This document shows, piece by piece, positions 1-8,965 of a stretch of 64,000 nt of DNA; position 1 is the first letter of the stretch, and the number at the start of each line of letters is the position of its first letter. The stretch covers positions 682,001 through 746,000 of the forward strand of contig NZ_FOAX01000002.1 in assembly GCF_900109775.1 (NCBI RefSeq). Direction: 5' to 3'. The notes under the pieces were generated by a model, which was given only the letters and a program-made list of their open reading frames with translations, ran no database searches and was not told where the DNA came from. The stretch is from Pseudoxanthomonas sp. GM95. GTDB taxonomy: Bacteria; Pseudomonadota; Gammaproteobacteria; Xanthomonadales; Xanthomonadaceae. Both the position numbers and the translations under genes were made by a program.

Positions 1-1
1 G

Positions 2-766
2 GCCCTGTCGCATTTCTCGCCCTATCACTTCCATCGCATCTACCGCGCGCTGACCGGCGAGACCCTGGGCCGCAGCCTGGGTCGGCTACGCCTGGCGCGC
101 GCGCTGCATCTGCTTGCCGATGAAGGCCGCTCGATCACCGAGGTCGCGCTGGCCGCCGGCTACGGCAGCTCGCAAGGCTTCGCGCGCGTGCTGCGCGACG
201 CGCTCGATACCACGCCAAGCGCGCTGCGCGAGGATGGCAAGGCCTTGGCCGCAGCGCGCACGCGCCTGCTGCAGCCGGCAGCAATTGCCGATCACAGCGA
301 GGCGCCGTTGCAGGTCAGCGTGGTTTCGCTCGAGCCGTTCGAGGTGATCGCGCTGCGCACGGTCGGCCAGTACGACGACCTGGACCAGGTCTATACGCGC
401 CTGTTCGACTGGGTGGCGCAGGCCGGGTTCCTGGATCGGCTGGATGGCTTGTTCGGCATCGCCGGCAACGACCTGCGCGATACGCCGCCGGCCGAGGTGG
501 TGTTCACCAGTGCGCTTGGCGTGCCGGGCGTGGTGCCGCCTGCGCCGATGCAGCAGCTCAAGCTTGAAGGCGGGCGCTACGCCAGCCTGCGCCATATCGG
601 CAGCTTCCTGGGACTGGAAGACAGCACCGACCGACTGTTGGCGCAGTGGCTGCCGGACAGCGGCGAAGCCCTGCGCGACGCACCGATCCTCTATGCCTAT
701 CTCGATGATCCCGAGCACGTGCCCGAGCCGCTGCTGCGCACCGACATCCTGGTGCCGCTGGCCTGA
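2..766 (+). CDS. AraC-family regulator with GyrI-like effector domain (5' end missing)
   Basis: The reading frame is open from the left edge, so the start lies outside the window. The first ~75 visible residues form the second half of an AraC-type double helix-turn-helix (FSPYHFHRIYRALTGE near the edge, then ITEVALAAGYGSSQGFARV). This is followed by a linker and a ~150-residue GyrI-like ligand-binding domain (EPFEVIALRTVGQYDD, then GGRYASLRHIGSFLGLED near the end). This architecture is typical of Rob/SoxS-like regulators that sense small hydrophobic compounds; that role is known for the family and not shown here. The gene converges on the TonB-dependent receptor at 835-3861, with a perfect hairpin between them. 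Target genes are unknown and may lie left of the window. Confidence 0.88.
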   Translation, partial: ALSHFSPYHFHRIYRALTGETLGRSLGRLRLARALHLLADEGRSITEVALAAGYGSSQGFARVLRDALDTTPSALREDGKALAAARTRLLQPAAIADHSEAPLQVSVVSLEPFEVIALRTVGQYDDLDQVYTRLFDWVAQAGFLDRLDGLFGIAGNDLRDTPPAEVVFTSALGVPGVVPPAPMQQLKLEGGRYASLRHIGSFLGLEDSTDRLLAQWLPDSGEALRDAPILYAYLDDPEHVPEPLLRTDILVPLA

Positions 767-779
767 TGCGCTGAAAAGA

Positions 780-804
780 AGAAGCCCCGCAGTGCGGGGC
801 TTCT
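780..804. terminator. Bidirectional rho-independent terminator
   Basis: A perfect 11-bp stem (AGAAGCCCCGC / GCGGGGCTTCT) with a 3-base loop sits between two convergent genes, with A-rich sequence on the left and T-rich on the right. It can serve the AraC gene on the plus strand and the receptor gene on the minus strand. Confidence 0.8.
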
Positions 805-834
805 GTCTGTGCAGCAAAAGACTGAGGCGGCGCC

Positions 835-3800
835 TCAGAAGTCGTAGCTCAAACTCAGGCGCGCGTAACGCGGTTCCTGGCGGATGGTGACGGTGTTGAA
901 CAGCGGATTGGGCGAGAACGGCGCGTTCTCGCTGAAGGCGTAGCGCTGCAGCGGCGTCTGCGCATTGAGCACGTTGAACACGTCCACGCCGAAGGTCAGG
1001 CGATGCGCGGCGAAGGCCGGGCTGTAGCTCACGCCCAGGTCCAGCTGCTTGACCCACGGCATCCGGCCCTGGCTACCCGGAGGCGCCGGTTCGCCATTGC
1101 AGAAGTGATAGACGCTGCCATAGCCCAGCGGATCGGTCTGGTCACTGCCGTAGTAGCTCAGGCAGTGGCGCGGCGTGCCGGAGATCGCGCTGACGCTGGC
1201 CGAGGCCAGCCACTCGGGCGTGAACTGGTAATAGCCGTAGAACTTCACCTGGTGGGTGTGGTCGTTGTTCTGCGGGCCGTTGGTGTAGGCCATGATCGCT
1301 TCGTTGTCCCAGTCGTAGCTGGTCGAGGTGCCGGACTGGCTGGCGTCGGAGCGCACCTGGCCTTCGGTGTTGCCGTAGCTGCGCGACCACACGTAGCTGA
1401 ACTTGCCGTACCAGTTGTTTTCCATCGGGTGTTCCAGCACCGCCTCGACGCTGTAGTAGCGGCGCTTGAGCTGCGGGAAGCCCAGCTCGTCGTTGGTCAT
1501 CGGCACGCTGACGTAGTTGCCGCTGGTGTCCTTGAGCAGGAAGGTGTTGGCGCGACCCGGATTGAACAGGTAGCAGCTGTTGTAGTTCTCGATGTCGTAT
1601 CCCAGGCTCTGCGCCTTCTCCACCACCTGGCTCATCGAGCAGAAGTCGTCGATGGCGTTGCGCAGGTTGCGGAAGGTGCCTTTCACGCCATAGGCCCAGC
1701 TGCTGCCCAGGGTCTTGTCGAAGCCCAGGATGAATTCGTCCTGGTATTCGGGCTCGATGTTGGCGGTGCTGGCGGTCTTGGGATCGGGCGCCTGGCCATA
1801 CTGGTTGAGCGAGGAATACGGCTCGGAGATCTGGGTCAGGCCGGTCGGCGTGCCATCGGCGGCGATGCCGCTGTAGGTGAAGTACTGCGCGGTGTTGATC
1901 GCGTTGGACGCGGCCACCAGCGCCGGGTTGAGCGGCAGGCCCAGGTAATAGCGGCCGGCGTTGCCGTAGAGCTTGAGGCTGGAGTCGCCGTGCACGTCCC
2001 ACGCCACGCCCAGGCGCGGCGCCCACTGCGGTTTTTCCTGGCGGATGTAGGGCTGGCCGCCGGCGTCGTCGTTGATGAACTGGTCGTTGCGCAGGCCCAT
2101 GCTGAGCAGCAGGTTGGGCGTGACCTGCCAGCGGTCTTCGATGTACTGCGCCTTCTGCGAGGAGCTGATCGTGGCCGACTGGCTGTAGACGTTCTGCTGC
2201 ACGTAATAGCCGCCGGCGCCATTGGCGTAATCGGCCACCGCGCCGATGCCGGCATCGGCGTTGATCGGCGAAGTCGGCGCGCTGGTGTACTGGTAGCTCC
2301 AGTTGTAGCCCGGTCCGCTGGAACGCGCGCCCTGGCTGGCCGCGATCGACTTGAGGTTGTCGATGCCGGCGCTGAGCGTGTGGTTGCCCAGCACCCAGCT
2401 CAGGTCCAGGCGCAGGTTGCTGGTCTGGTTGCCCTGGCCGGGATCGGAAATGCTGTCCACGGTCTGGCTGTTGGTGATCGGCGTACCGCCGTTGAGCGCC
2501 GGGTTCTGGTTGCCCGCGTCATAGATGTACGGCAGCGAGGCGTCGTAGTTGCCCGGCACCGAGTAATTGCGCGTGCGCATCTTGCCGTAGGTACCGCTGA
2601 AGGTCAGCGTGTCGGTCAGGTAGTTGGTGTACTTGGCCACCCACAGGTTGCCGCCGGTCTCGGTCTTGTTGGCCGAGTTGACGTAGTCGCCGCGCGTCTT
2701 GTCGCTGTAGTCGTAGGTGTAATACGAGCCCCAGGTCTTGTAGCGGTCCGACACGCCGGTCAGCTCCAGCATCTGGCTGTCGGTGATGTTCCAGTCGATC
2801 TTCGCGTAGCCCTTGGGCATCTGGTAGCTGTAGTCCAGCAGCGCGTTGCTGGGGTTGGTGTCCACGGTATTGACCGTGGTGCCGCTGCTGCGCTCCAGCT
2901 CGACGCTGGCGAAGAAGAACAGGCGATCCTTGATCAGCGGGCCGCCGGCATACAGCGCGGTGCTCCAGTCATCCTTGTGGTCGTCGCCCTTGTAGCTGTA
3001 GAGATAGGGATCGCCTTCGACCGGCGAGTTGGGCAGGCCGTTGGCGTAATAGCTGCTGTCGGATTTGGAACGCGCCCAGTTCGGCTCCCACACCATCTGG
3101 AAGCCATAGTGCCATTCGTTGGTGCCGCGCTTGCCGATGACGTTGATCACGCCGCCGTCCGAGCGGCCGTATTGCGCGCTGTAGCCGCCGGTATAGGTTT
3201 CCTGCTGCGAGATCGCGCCATAGGGCAGGCTCAGGCCACCGGCGGCGTTGAGCGGATCGGTCGTGTTGAAGCCGTTGACGTAGTAGGCGTTCTCGGTCGG
3301 CGAAGAACCGCCGAAGCTCACCAGCGAGCGGCCAGTAGTGCTGGTGAAGCCGCCGCTGTTGTTGACCGCGCCCGGCGCCAGCTTGGCGATGTCCTCGGCG
3401 CTGCGGCCCAGCGGCAGTTTGCGCAGCTGGTCGGCGACGATGACGGTGCGCGAATCGGTCGAGGACACATCGATCGGCGGCGTCGCGCTGGCGCTCACCT
3501 TGACCGCGGCCAGGTCGGTCGCGCCGCCGCTCGGTGTCGCGTCGGTGGCGAAGGACACCTCGCTGGCCGCGCCGACCTTGACCAGTACGTGCTGGGACTG
3601 GATCACCGCGCCCTGCTGCAGCAGCTCGACGGTGTATTCGCCCACGGCCAGCGGCGGCGACTTGTAGCGGCCATCGCCATCGACCGGCAGGTCACGCGCC
3701 GCGCCGGTGGCGCTCTCGATGCGGATGCTGACGCCGCTGCCCGGCGCTTGGCCGAACAGCGTGCCGGTGGTGGACTGGGCAAAGGCGGGTGTCGCGACCG

Positions 3801-3861
3801 CCAGGCCCAGGGCCAGGCACAGGACGCGACGGTGGGAGAGGCAGGAGGAGCGGCTGGACAT
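835..3861 (-). CDS. Oar-like TonB-dependent outer-membrane receptor
   Basis: About 1008 residues. The chosen ATG at 3861 is preceded by TGGAGAG at good spacing and opens a clear signal peptide (LALGLAVATPAFAQ); an upstream in-frame ATG at 3942 would bury that signal. After the signal comes a carboxypeptidase-regulatory-like (CarboxypepD_reg) beta domain, residues ~25-110, then a plug (VIVADQLRKLPLGRSAEDIAKL, then GGVINVIGKRGTNEWHYG) and a large barrel ending in a C-terminal phenylalanine (LSLSYDF), the outer-membrane insertion signal. Oar-type receptors import large or complex ligands with TonB energy; the ligand here is unknown. The upstream region contains a LacI-type palindrome, which in this bacterial family would favour a carbohydrate substrate, but no sugar enzymes lie beside it. 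Confidence 0.9.
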   Translation of the reverse strand: MSSRSSCLSHRRVLCLALGLAVATPAFAQSTTGTLFGQAPGSGVSIRIESATGAARDLPVDGDGRYKSPPLAVGEYTVELLQQGAVIQSQHVLVKVGAASEVSFATDATPSGGATDLAAVKVSASATPPIDVSSTDSRTVIVADQLRKLPLGRSAEDIAKLAPGAVNNSGGFTSTTGRSLVSFGGSSPTENAYYVNGFNTTDPLNAAGGLSLPYGAISQQETYTGGYSAQYGRSDGGVINVIGKRGTNEWHYGFQMVWEPNWARSKSDSSYYANGLPNSPVEGDPYLYSYKGDDHKDDWSTALYAGGPLIKDRLFFFASVELERSSGTTVNTVDTNPSNALLDYSYQMPKGYAKIDWNITDSQMLELTGVSDRYKTWGSYYTYDYSDKTRGDYVNSANKTETGGNLWVAKYTNYLTDTLTFSGTYGKMRTRNYSVPGNYDASLPYIYDAGNQNPALNGGTPITNSQTVDSISDPGQGNQTSNLRLDLSWVLGNHTLSAGIDNLKSIAASQGARSSGPGYNWSYQYTSAPTSPINADAGIGAVADYANGAGGYYVQQNVYSQSATISSSQKAQYIEDRWQVTPNLLLSMGLRNDQFINDDAGGQPYIRQEKPQWAPRLGVAWDVHGDSSLKLYGNAGRYYLGLPLNPALVAASNAINTAQYFTYSGIAADGTPTGLTQISEPYSSLNQYGQAPDPKTASTANIEPEYQDEFILGFDKTLGSSWAYGVKGTFRNLRNAIDDFCSMSQVVEKAQSLGYDIENYNSCYLFNPGRANTFLLKDTSGNYVSVPMTNDELGFPQLKRRYYSVEAVLEHPMENNWYGKFSYVWSRSYGNTEGQVRSDASQSGTSTSYDWDNEAIMAYTNGPQNNDHTHQVKFYGYYQFTPEWLASASVSAISGTPRHCLSYYGSDQTDPLGYGSVYHFCNGEPAPPGSQGRMPWVKQLDLGVSYSPAFAAHRLTFGVDVFNVLNAQTPLQRYAFSENAPFSPNPLFNTVTIRQEPRYARLSLSYDF

Positions 3862-4298
3862 GGCGGAACTCTCCAAAGGCAGGGCACAGGCGTCCGTCCG
3901 GTGCGCTTGAGGCCCGGTGCAGGTCGCGGAAAACGAGGTCAAATCAGGGCCGCCCGGCGCGTGGTGGACGCGTGCGGGAGGCCGTGTCGTCGCGGCATTG
4001 CGTCGCGTCCTGCGAAACGTGGCACGTCCTGTATTTCAAATTTTTAGCAGCGAGAAAACGTTTTCACAACGGCTTGCCCACGGTCGCGAATTTTTCGCGT
4101 CGGCCCCTGCCTCGACAGGAATTCCCCGCGTCGGCCGCCAGGCCACCAGCAGACTGTGCTGTGCGCTGACACACGCCGGGCACGCCAGCCGTCTCGCCCC
4201 GGCGCGTTGCGCCGCGCGGCGTCCAATTTCTTGCGCTGAGTCACTTTGCGTTGCCAAACCGCTGCCGATGCCACGCGGCTCCATGCATGATGGGACCC
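3862..4298. other. Divergent intergenic region with inverted repeats
   Basis: 437 bases between the divergent Oar-like receptor and the first EAL gene. I see no gene here. It holds the palindrome GAAAACGTTTTC at 4054-4065 and an AT-richer inverted repeat CGCGAA-TTT-TTCGCG at 4085-4099. Both promoters should lie in this region. Confidence 0.6.
4054..4065. promoter_or_regulatory. LacI-family-type operator palindrome
   Basis: GAAAACGTTTTC is a perfect 12-bp palindrome with a central CG and flanking A/T tracts, the shape of LacI/GalR-family operators. It lies about 190 bases upstream of the receptor start and about 235 upstream of the EAL gene start. Several TonB-dependent receptors in Xanthomonads are known to be controlled by LacI-family repressors; the link here is inference from the site alone. 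No LacI gene is present in the window. Confidence 0.45.
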
Positions 4299-6539
4299 AT
4301 GGGGGAACGCCAGCTTTCATTGTTGAAGACCACGCTGCTCCTCGGCGTGCTGGGCCTGCTGCTGCAGCGGGTCACCATCGGCTATCCCTCGTTCCTTAGT
4401 CGCGCCACCGAGATGGCCTCGCTGGTCCATCTGCAGGCCGGCCTGTTGCTGGCGGTGGCGATGCTGTTCCGGCAGACGCGGGTGGTGGCCGGGGTGTTCG
4501 GCATCCTGTTCCTGGGCTGGATCGTGGACTGGCTGTTCTTCATGGGCGGGCGCTGGCAGGACATCGTGGTGGGCGCGGTGGCTTACACGCTGTTGTTCGG
4601 CTGGACCTTGGCCTGCGCGCGCCTGATGGGCTGGCCACGCGAAGGCGCTGCGGTCCAGCTGCAGCTGCGCGACCTGCCGCCGTTCGTGGGCGTGGGCCTG
4701 CTGCTGTATCCGGTGGGTATCGCGCTGATCGGCTGGCTGGCCTCGTGGCAGCTGTTCGTGGCCGAGGAGCGCCTGCCGGTCACCGTGGAAGTGTTCTTCG
4801 CCAAGCTGTTCGGCGTGCTGGTGGTGACCCTGCCGTTGGTGACCGGCTGGGCCGAACGCCGCACGCCGGTGCCGCGTTCGCTGCGGATCAGCTCCTTCGG
4901 TTGGCTGCTGGTGCTGGTGCTGGCGGTGGCGGCCAGCTACACCTTCGAGCATTACCTGCGGGCGCAGCTGGGCCTGCACGGCGGGCGCGCATTGCCGCTG
5001 ATGGATTTCCGTTTCGTGTTGTTCGTGCTGCTGGGCGTGGCGGTGATCCGGCTGCGCTATCCGGTGGCGATGGCCCTGCTCAGCGCCAGCCTGCTGCTGG
5101 TGGCCTACGGCGCGGCCAATGCGGCCACCGCCAGCAACACGCCGCTGGGCTTCATCAACCTGCTGCACATCGCGGTGGAACTGGGCGTGCTGCAGGTGGC
5201 GATGCTGTATCTGCTGATCATCCTGCGCAACGGCCGCGCCAACGCGCGCCGGCTGGACGAGGAAACCCGCCGCGACACAGTCACCGGCCTGCCCAACCTC
5301 AAGGCACTGCGCAGCGGCGCCGCCGCGCAGCCCCGCGCGCCCACCCATCGCCAACTTGGTTATCTGGTGCTGGACCGCACCGAAGACCTGATCTCGGTCT
5401 ATGGCCTGGACGTGCAGGCCGAGGTCATGACCCAGGCCGCCGGGCGCCTGGGCGAGGACGTGCAGGCCTTCGTGGTGGGCACCGGCCAGCTGGTGGTGCT
5501 GCCGACGGCCTCGGCCGACATGGCCGATTGCTGGGACCGGCTGATGGCCGGCCTGCAGCACGTGCAGATTCAGGCCGGCGGCGGCCGTTTCCGGCTGCTG
5601 CCGTACCTGGGTGTGGCCGCGTTCGACGAAGACACCCAGGACGCGCTGGAGTCGGCCGTGCGCAGCGCCTCGCAGCTGGCGTTCCAGGCGCGCCACAACA
5701 GCGAGCTCAACCCGCTGCTGCACGACCCGGAAGAAACCCGCGTCGGCGCCTGGCAGACGGTGAGCGGCGCGGCCGATGCGCTGGCGCTGCTGCGCAACGA
5801 CCAGGTCGAGCTGCATTTCCAGCCGATCCAGCGCCTGGACCCGGCCACCGGCGCGATCGATCCGGGCCAGACCATGCATGGCGAAGTGCTGTGCCGGCTG
5901 CGCGACGACGACGGCACGCTGCTGATGCCCGGCGCGTTCCTGCCGCAGGTCGAGGCGGTGGGCCGTGGCGCCGAGCTGGACCTGGCGGTGGTACGGACCC
6001 TGTTCGCCCAGCTCGCCGCGCAGCCGCAGGCGGTGCCGCGCTTTGCCCGCCTGAGCGTCAACCTCACCGGCCAGAGCCTGGCCTCGGCCGGCTTCGGTCG
6101 CAAGCTGCTGGCGCTGATGGACAGCGCACCGATCCCCGGCAGCCAGTTGATCTTCGAAATCACTGAAACCGCCGCGATCCTGCAGGCCAGCACCGCGCGC
6201 GAACTGCTGGACCGGCTGCGCGAGCGCGGCTGCCTGATCGCCATCGACGATTTCGGCGTGGGCATGCAGAGCTTCGAGCGGCTCAAGACCCTGCCGGTGG
6301 ACATGATCAAGATCGACGGCTCGTTCGTGCGCAACGTCGCCGCCGGCGGCAAGGACCACGCCGTGGTCCAGGCCTGCGTCGCGGTGGCGCAGGCCTTCGG
6401 CGCGCAGACCGTGGCCGAGTTCGTCGAGGACACGCGCACGGCCGAGTGCCTGCATGCGCTCGGCGTGGACTGGGTGCAGGGCTATCTGATCTCGCCCCCG
6501 CGACCGCTGCAGCCCTTGCTCGAACAACCCACCGTTTGA
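4299..6539 (+). CDS. Membrane protein with degenerate GGDEF and intact EAL domain (first of a tandem pair)
   Basis: 746 residues from the ATG at 4299. This start was chosen because it aligns without gaps, residue for residue, with the start of the paralogue at 6694; the ribosome site is weak and ATGs at 4287/4290 are possible. The N-terminal ~330 residues contain about eight to nine hydrophobic segments, then a GGDEF-like domain (RRDTVTGLPNLKAL) whose signature is replaced by GTGQLVVL, so cyclase activity is unlikely. The C-terminal EAL domain (from ~520) keeps the residues expected for cyclic-di-GMP hydrolysis: GEVLCR, SVNLTG, FEITET, IDDFG, MIKIDGSF, AEFVE and WVQGY. Predicted role: membrane-sensed c-di-GMP phosphodiesterase. 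It is followed by its paralogue after 154 bases. Confidence 0.85.
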   Translation: MGERQLSLLKTTLLLGVLGLLLQRVTIGYPSFLSRATEMASLVHLQAGLLLAVAMLFRQTRVVAGVFGILFLGWIVDWLFFMGGRWQDIVVGAVAYTLLFGWTLACARLMGWPREGAAVQLQLRDLPPFVGVGLLLYPVGIALIGWLASWQLFVAEERLPVTVEVFFAKLFGVLVVTLPLVTGWAERRTPVPRSLRISSFGWLLVLVLAVAASYTFEHYLRAQLGLHGGRALPLMDFRFVLFVLLGVAVIRLRYPVAMALLSASLLLVAYGAANAATASNTPLGFINLLHIAVELGVLQVAMLYLLIILRNGRANARRLDEETRRDTVTGLPNLKALRSGAAAQPRAPTHRQLGYLVLDRTEDLISVYGLDVQAEVMTQAAGRLGEDVQAFVVGTGQLVVLPTASADMADCWDRLMAGLQHVQIQAGGGRFRLLPYLGVAAFDEDTQDALESAVRSASQLAFQARHNSELNPLLHDPEETRVGAWQTVSGAADALALLRNDQVELHFQPIQRLDPATGAIDPGQTMHGEVLCRLRDDDGTLLMPGAFLPQVEAVGRGAELDLAVVRTLFAQLAAQPQAVPRFARLSVNLTGQSLASAGFGRKLLALMDSAPIPGSQLIFEITETAAILQASTARELLDRLRERGCLIAIDDFGVGMQSFERLKTLPVDMIKIDGSFVRNVAAGGKDHAVVQACVAVAQAFGAQTVAEFVEDTRTAECLHALGVDWVQGYLISPPRPLQPLLEQPTV

Positions 6540-6693
6540 GCCATCGCGGCGCGCATGTCGCCGGGAACATAAAAATCTGCGTGATCCAGCGCACGCAATG
6601 ATTGTGCGGCTGCAGCAACCCTGCCGTTCACATGGCACGATCCGCACCAGCACGCGTGCCATGACGACGCCGCTGCAACAGGGGGCAAGACCA

Positions 6694-8946
6694 ATGAGGG
6701 GCTGGGCGGCCACACGGACGGGCAGGATCGTGCTGCTTGGATGTGCGTGCCTGCTGTTGCAGCAGGTCACGGTGGGCTATCGGATCGACTTTGGCGGCGA
6801 TGTGCAGGACGCATCGCTGGTCCATCTGCACGTGGGGCTGTTGCTGGCGATCGCGCTGCTGGACCGTGACCGCTGGGTGCTGGCTGGCGCGACCGCGTTT
6901 GCCTTCGCCGGCTGGTGCGTGCGTCAGAGCGTGTTCGATGGTGGGCCGAGCCTGGTGCTGCTGTGGGGCGCTGGCACCTGGCTGCTCAATTTCTTCTGGA
7001 TGCTGGCCTGCGCGCGCTGGATCGGCTGGCCGCGCGCGCCGCATCGGGCCCAGTTGCTACGTTCGGAACTGCCGCGCCTGGCGCTGGTGCTGCTGCTGGT
7101 CTATCCGCTCGGACGCGCGCTGATTTCGGCCACGGTGCTGGTGATCAACCTGCCGGTCGAGGCGGTGGTCAGCACGGTGTTCCAGACCTTCTTCGCCAAG
7201 CAATTCGGCGTGGCGGTGTTGACCCTGCCGCTGATGCTGGCCTGGACCGAAAGCCGTCGCCAGCCGCCGCCCGGTCGTGCCTCGCTGGGCCTGCGTGTCC
7301 TCTGGCCGCTGCTGATGCTGGCGACGATGGCGCTGAGCTGGTGGGGTTCGCGCCAGTTGACGCTGGGCTTCTCCTCGACCGGTGCGCTGCCGCCGGTGCT
7401 GATGGATTACCGCTTCATGCTGTTCCTGCTGCTGGCCTGGCTGGTGGTGCGCCTGCCGCTGCGCGAGGCGATGCTGGCCCTGTCCAGCGGCCTGCTGCTG
7501 CTGGTCGCTGCCGTGGCCGGCACGGCCGAGTACGGCAACACCGCGCTGGGCTTCCTCAACCTGCTGCACATCGCGGTGGAGGTGAACATCCTGCTGGTGG
7601 CCATGCTCTACCTGTGGATGGGCCGCCGCGATCGCCTGGCGTTGTCGCAGCGGCTGTCCGAACAGGCCCTGCGCAACAGCGTCACCGGCTTGCCCAACCT
7701 GCGCGCGCTGCAGCGCGACCTCAACCAGCAACTCCCGAAACCGCGCGAGTTGGGTTACCTGCTGCTGGATCATGCCGATTCGATGGTCCACGGCTTCGGC
7801 GTGGAAACCCAGACCGAGGTGATGCGGACCTCGGCCCGCAAACTGCAGGCGATGGCCAGCGTTTACTACATGGGCACCGGCCAGTTCGTGCTGGTCGCCG
7901 AGCGCGGGGCCTGCGACTGGGAACAGCTGATCCACACCCTGGAAGCAGCCGAGATGGACGTCAACGGCCAGCACCTGCGCCTGTCGCCCTACCTGGGCGT
8001 TGCACCGCTGCTGGGTCACGATGCCGCCGCGGTGGATGGCGCCCTGCGCGCCGCCTCGCACCTGGCCTTCGATGCCCGCCGCCGCAGCGACGTGCTGCCG
8101 CGCTACGCCGCCGATGCCGATCTGCAGCAGCAGGATTGGCAGCTGCGCCAGCTGCACGACACCGGGCAGGCGCTGGACAGCCTGCGTCGCGATCGCATCA
8201 GCCTGTATTTCCAGCCGATCGTGCCGCTGCACGGCCGTGGCCACGCGGCCGACAAGCTGTGCGGCGAAGTGCTGTGCCGGTTGTTCGACGAGGCCGGCAC
8301 GCTGATCCCGCCGCCGCGCTTCATGGCGCCGATCGAGGCCTCCGGCCGCGGCGCCGAACTCGACCTGGCCGTGGTCCGCGCGCTGCGCGGCGAGCTGGAG
8401 CGCAACCCGCAGGCGCTGGCTTACTGCGGGCGCATCTCGGTCAACCTGACCGGGCAGAGCGTGGCTTCGCCGAGCTTCCGTTCGGAACTGCGCGCACTGC
8501 TGGCCAAGTGGCCGCTGCCGCTGTCCACGTTGTGCTTCGAGATCACCGAGACCGCCGCGATCGCCAGCACCTCGGCCGCGATCGAATTGCTGGAAGAACT
8601 GCGCGCGCAGGGCTGCCGCATCGCCATCGACGACTTCGGCACCGGCATGCAGAGCTTCACCCGCTTGAAGGAGCTGCCGCTGGACGAGATCAAGATCGAC
8701 GGCTCGTTCATCCGCAACATCACCCAGTTCGGCCGTGATCACGCGCTGGTCCAGGCCTGCGTGGCGGTGGCCGAGGCCTTCGGCGCAGAGACCGTGGCCG
8801 AGTTCGTCGAGAACGCCGAGACCGAAGCCTGCCTGCGCGCGATGGGTGTGGACTGGGTGCAGGGCCACCTGTACGGCGCGGCGCGGCCGCTGGCACAGAT
8901 GCTGGCCGAGATCGCCCAGCCGGTGACGGGCACGGCCGACGCCTGA
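6694..8946 (+). CDS. Membrane protein with degenerate GGDEF and intact EAL domain (second of a tandem pair)
   Basis: 750 residues. The ATG at 6694 follows a good ribosome site (AGGGGGCAAGACCA); the ATG at 6661 lacks one. It has the same plan as the preceding gene: ~330 residues of transmembrane segments, a GGDEF-like region (RNSVTGLPNLRALQ) with GTGQFVLV in place of the signature, and a C-terminal EAL domain with GEVLCR, SVNLTGQS, FEITET, IDDFGTG, IKIDGSF, AEFVE and WVQGH. The two proteins align from end to end, including NTALGFLNLLHIAVEVN just before the GGDEF part, so they arose by tandem duplication. The membrane parts have diverged more than the EAL parts, which suggests different input signals and a shared output. 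It converges on the antiporter gene with only 19 bases between stop codons. Confidence 0.86.
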   Translation: MRGWAATRTGRIVLLGCACLLLQQVTVGYRIDFGGDVQDASLVHLHVGLLLAIALLDRDRWVLAGATAFAFAGWCVRQSVFDGGPSLVLLWGAGTWLLNFFWMLACARWIGWPRAPHRAQLLRSELPRLALVLLLVYPLGRALISATVLVINLPVEAVVSTVFQTFFAKQFGVAVLTLPLMLAWTESRRQPPPGRASLGLRVLWPLLMLATMALSWWGSRQLTLGFSSTGALPPVLMDYRFMLFLLLAWLVVRLPLREAMLALSSGLLLLVAAVAGTAEYGNTALGFLNLLHIAVEVNILLVAMLYLWMGRRDRLALSQRLSEQALRNSVTGLPNLRALQRDLNQQLPKPRELGYLLLDHADSMVHGFGVETQTEVMRTSARKLQAMASVYYMGTGQFVLVAERGACDWEQLIHTLEAAEMDVNGQHLRLSPYLGVAPLLGHDAAAVDGALRAASHLAFDARRRSDVLPRYAADADLQQQDWQLRQLHDTGQALDSLRRDRISLYFQPIVPLHGRGHAADKLCGEVLCRLFDEAGTLIPPPRFMAPIEASGRGAELDLAVVRALRGELERNPQALAYCGRISVNLTGQSVASPSFRSELRALLAKWPLPLSTLCFEITETAAIASTSAAIELLEELRAQGCRIAIDDFGTGMQSFTRLKELPLDEIKIDGSFIRNITQFGRDHALVQACVAVAEAFGAETVAEFVENAETEACLRAMGVDWVQGHLYGAARPLAQMLAEIAQPVTGTADA

Positions 8947-8965
8947 GCGTCGACCGCGAGGATGC

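Noticed and set aside
1003..4047. Very long plus-strand open frame opposite the Oar-like receptor
   Set aside because: It is an antisense frame kept open by high GC and codon bias of the receptor gene; its translation is low-complexity and has no domain, while the minus-strand protein is complete.
4317..6770. Long minus-strand open frame opposite the first EAL gene
   Set aside because: Histidine/glutamine/arginine-rich shadow translation with no recognisable motif; the plus-strand EAL protein is intact.
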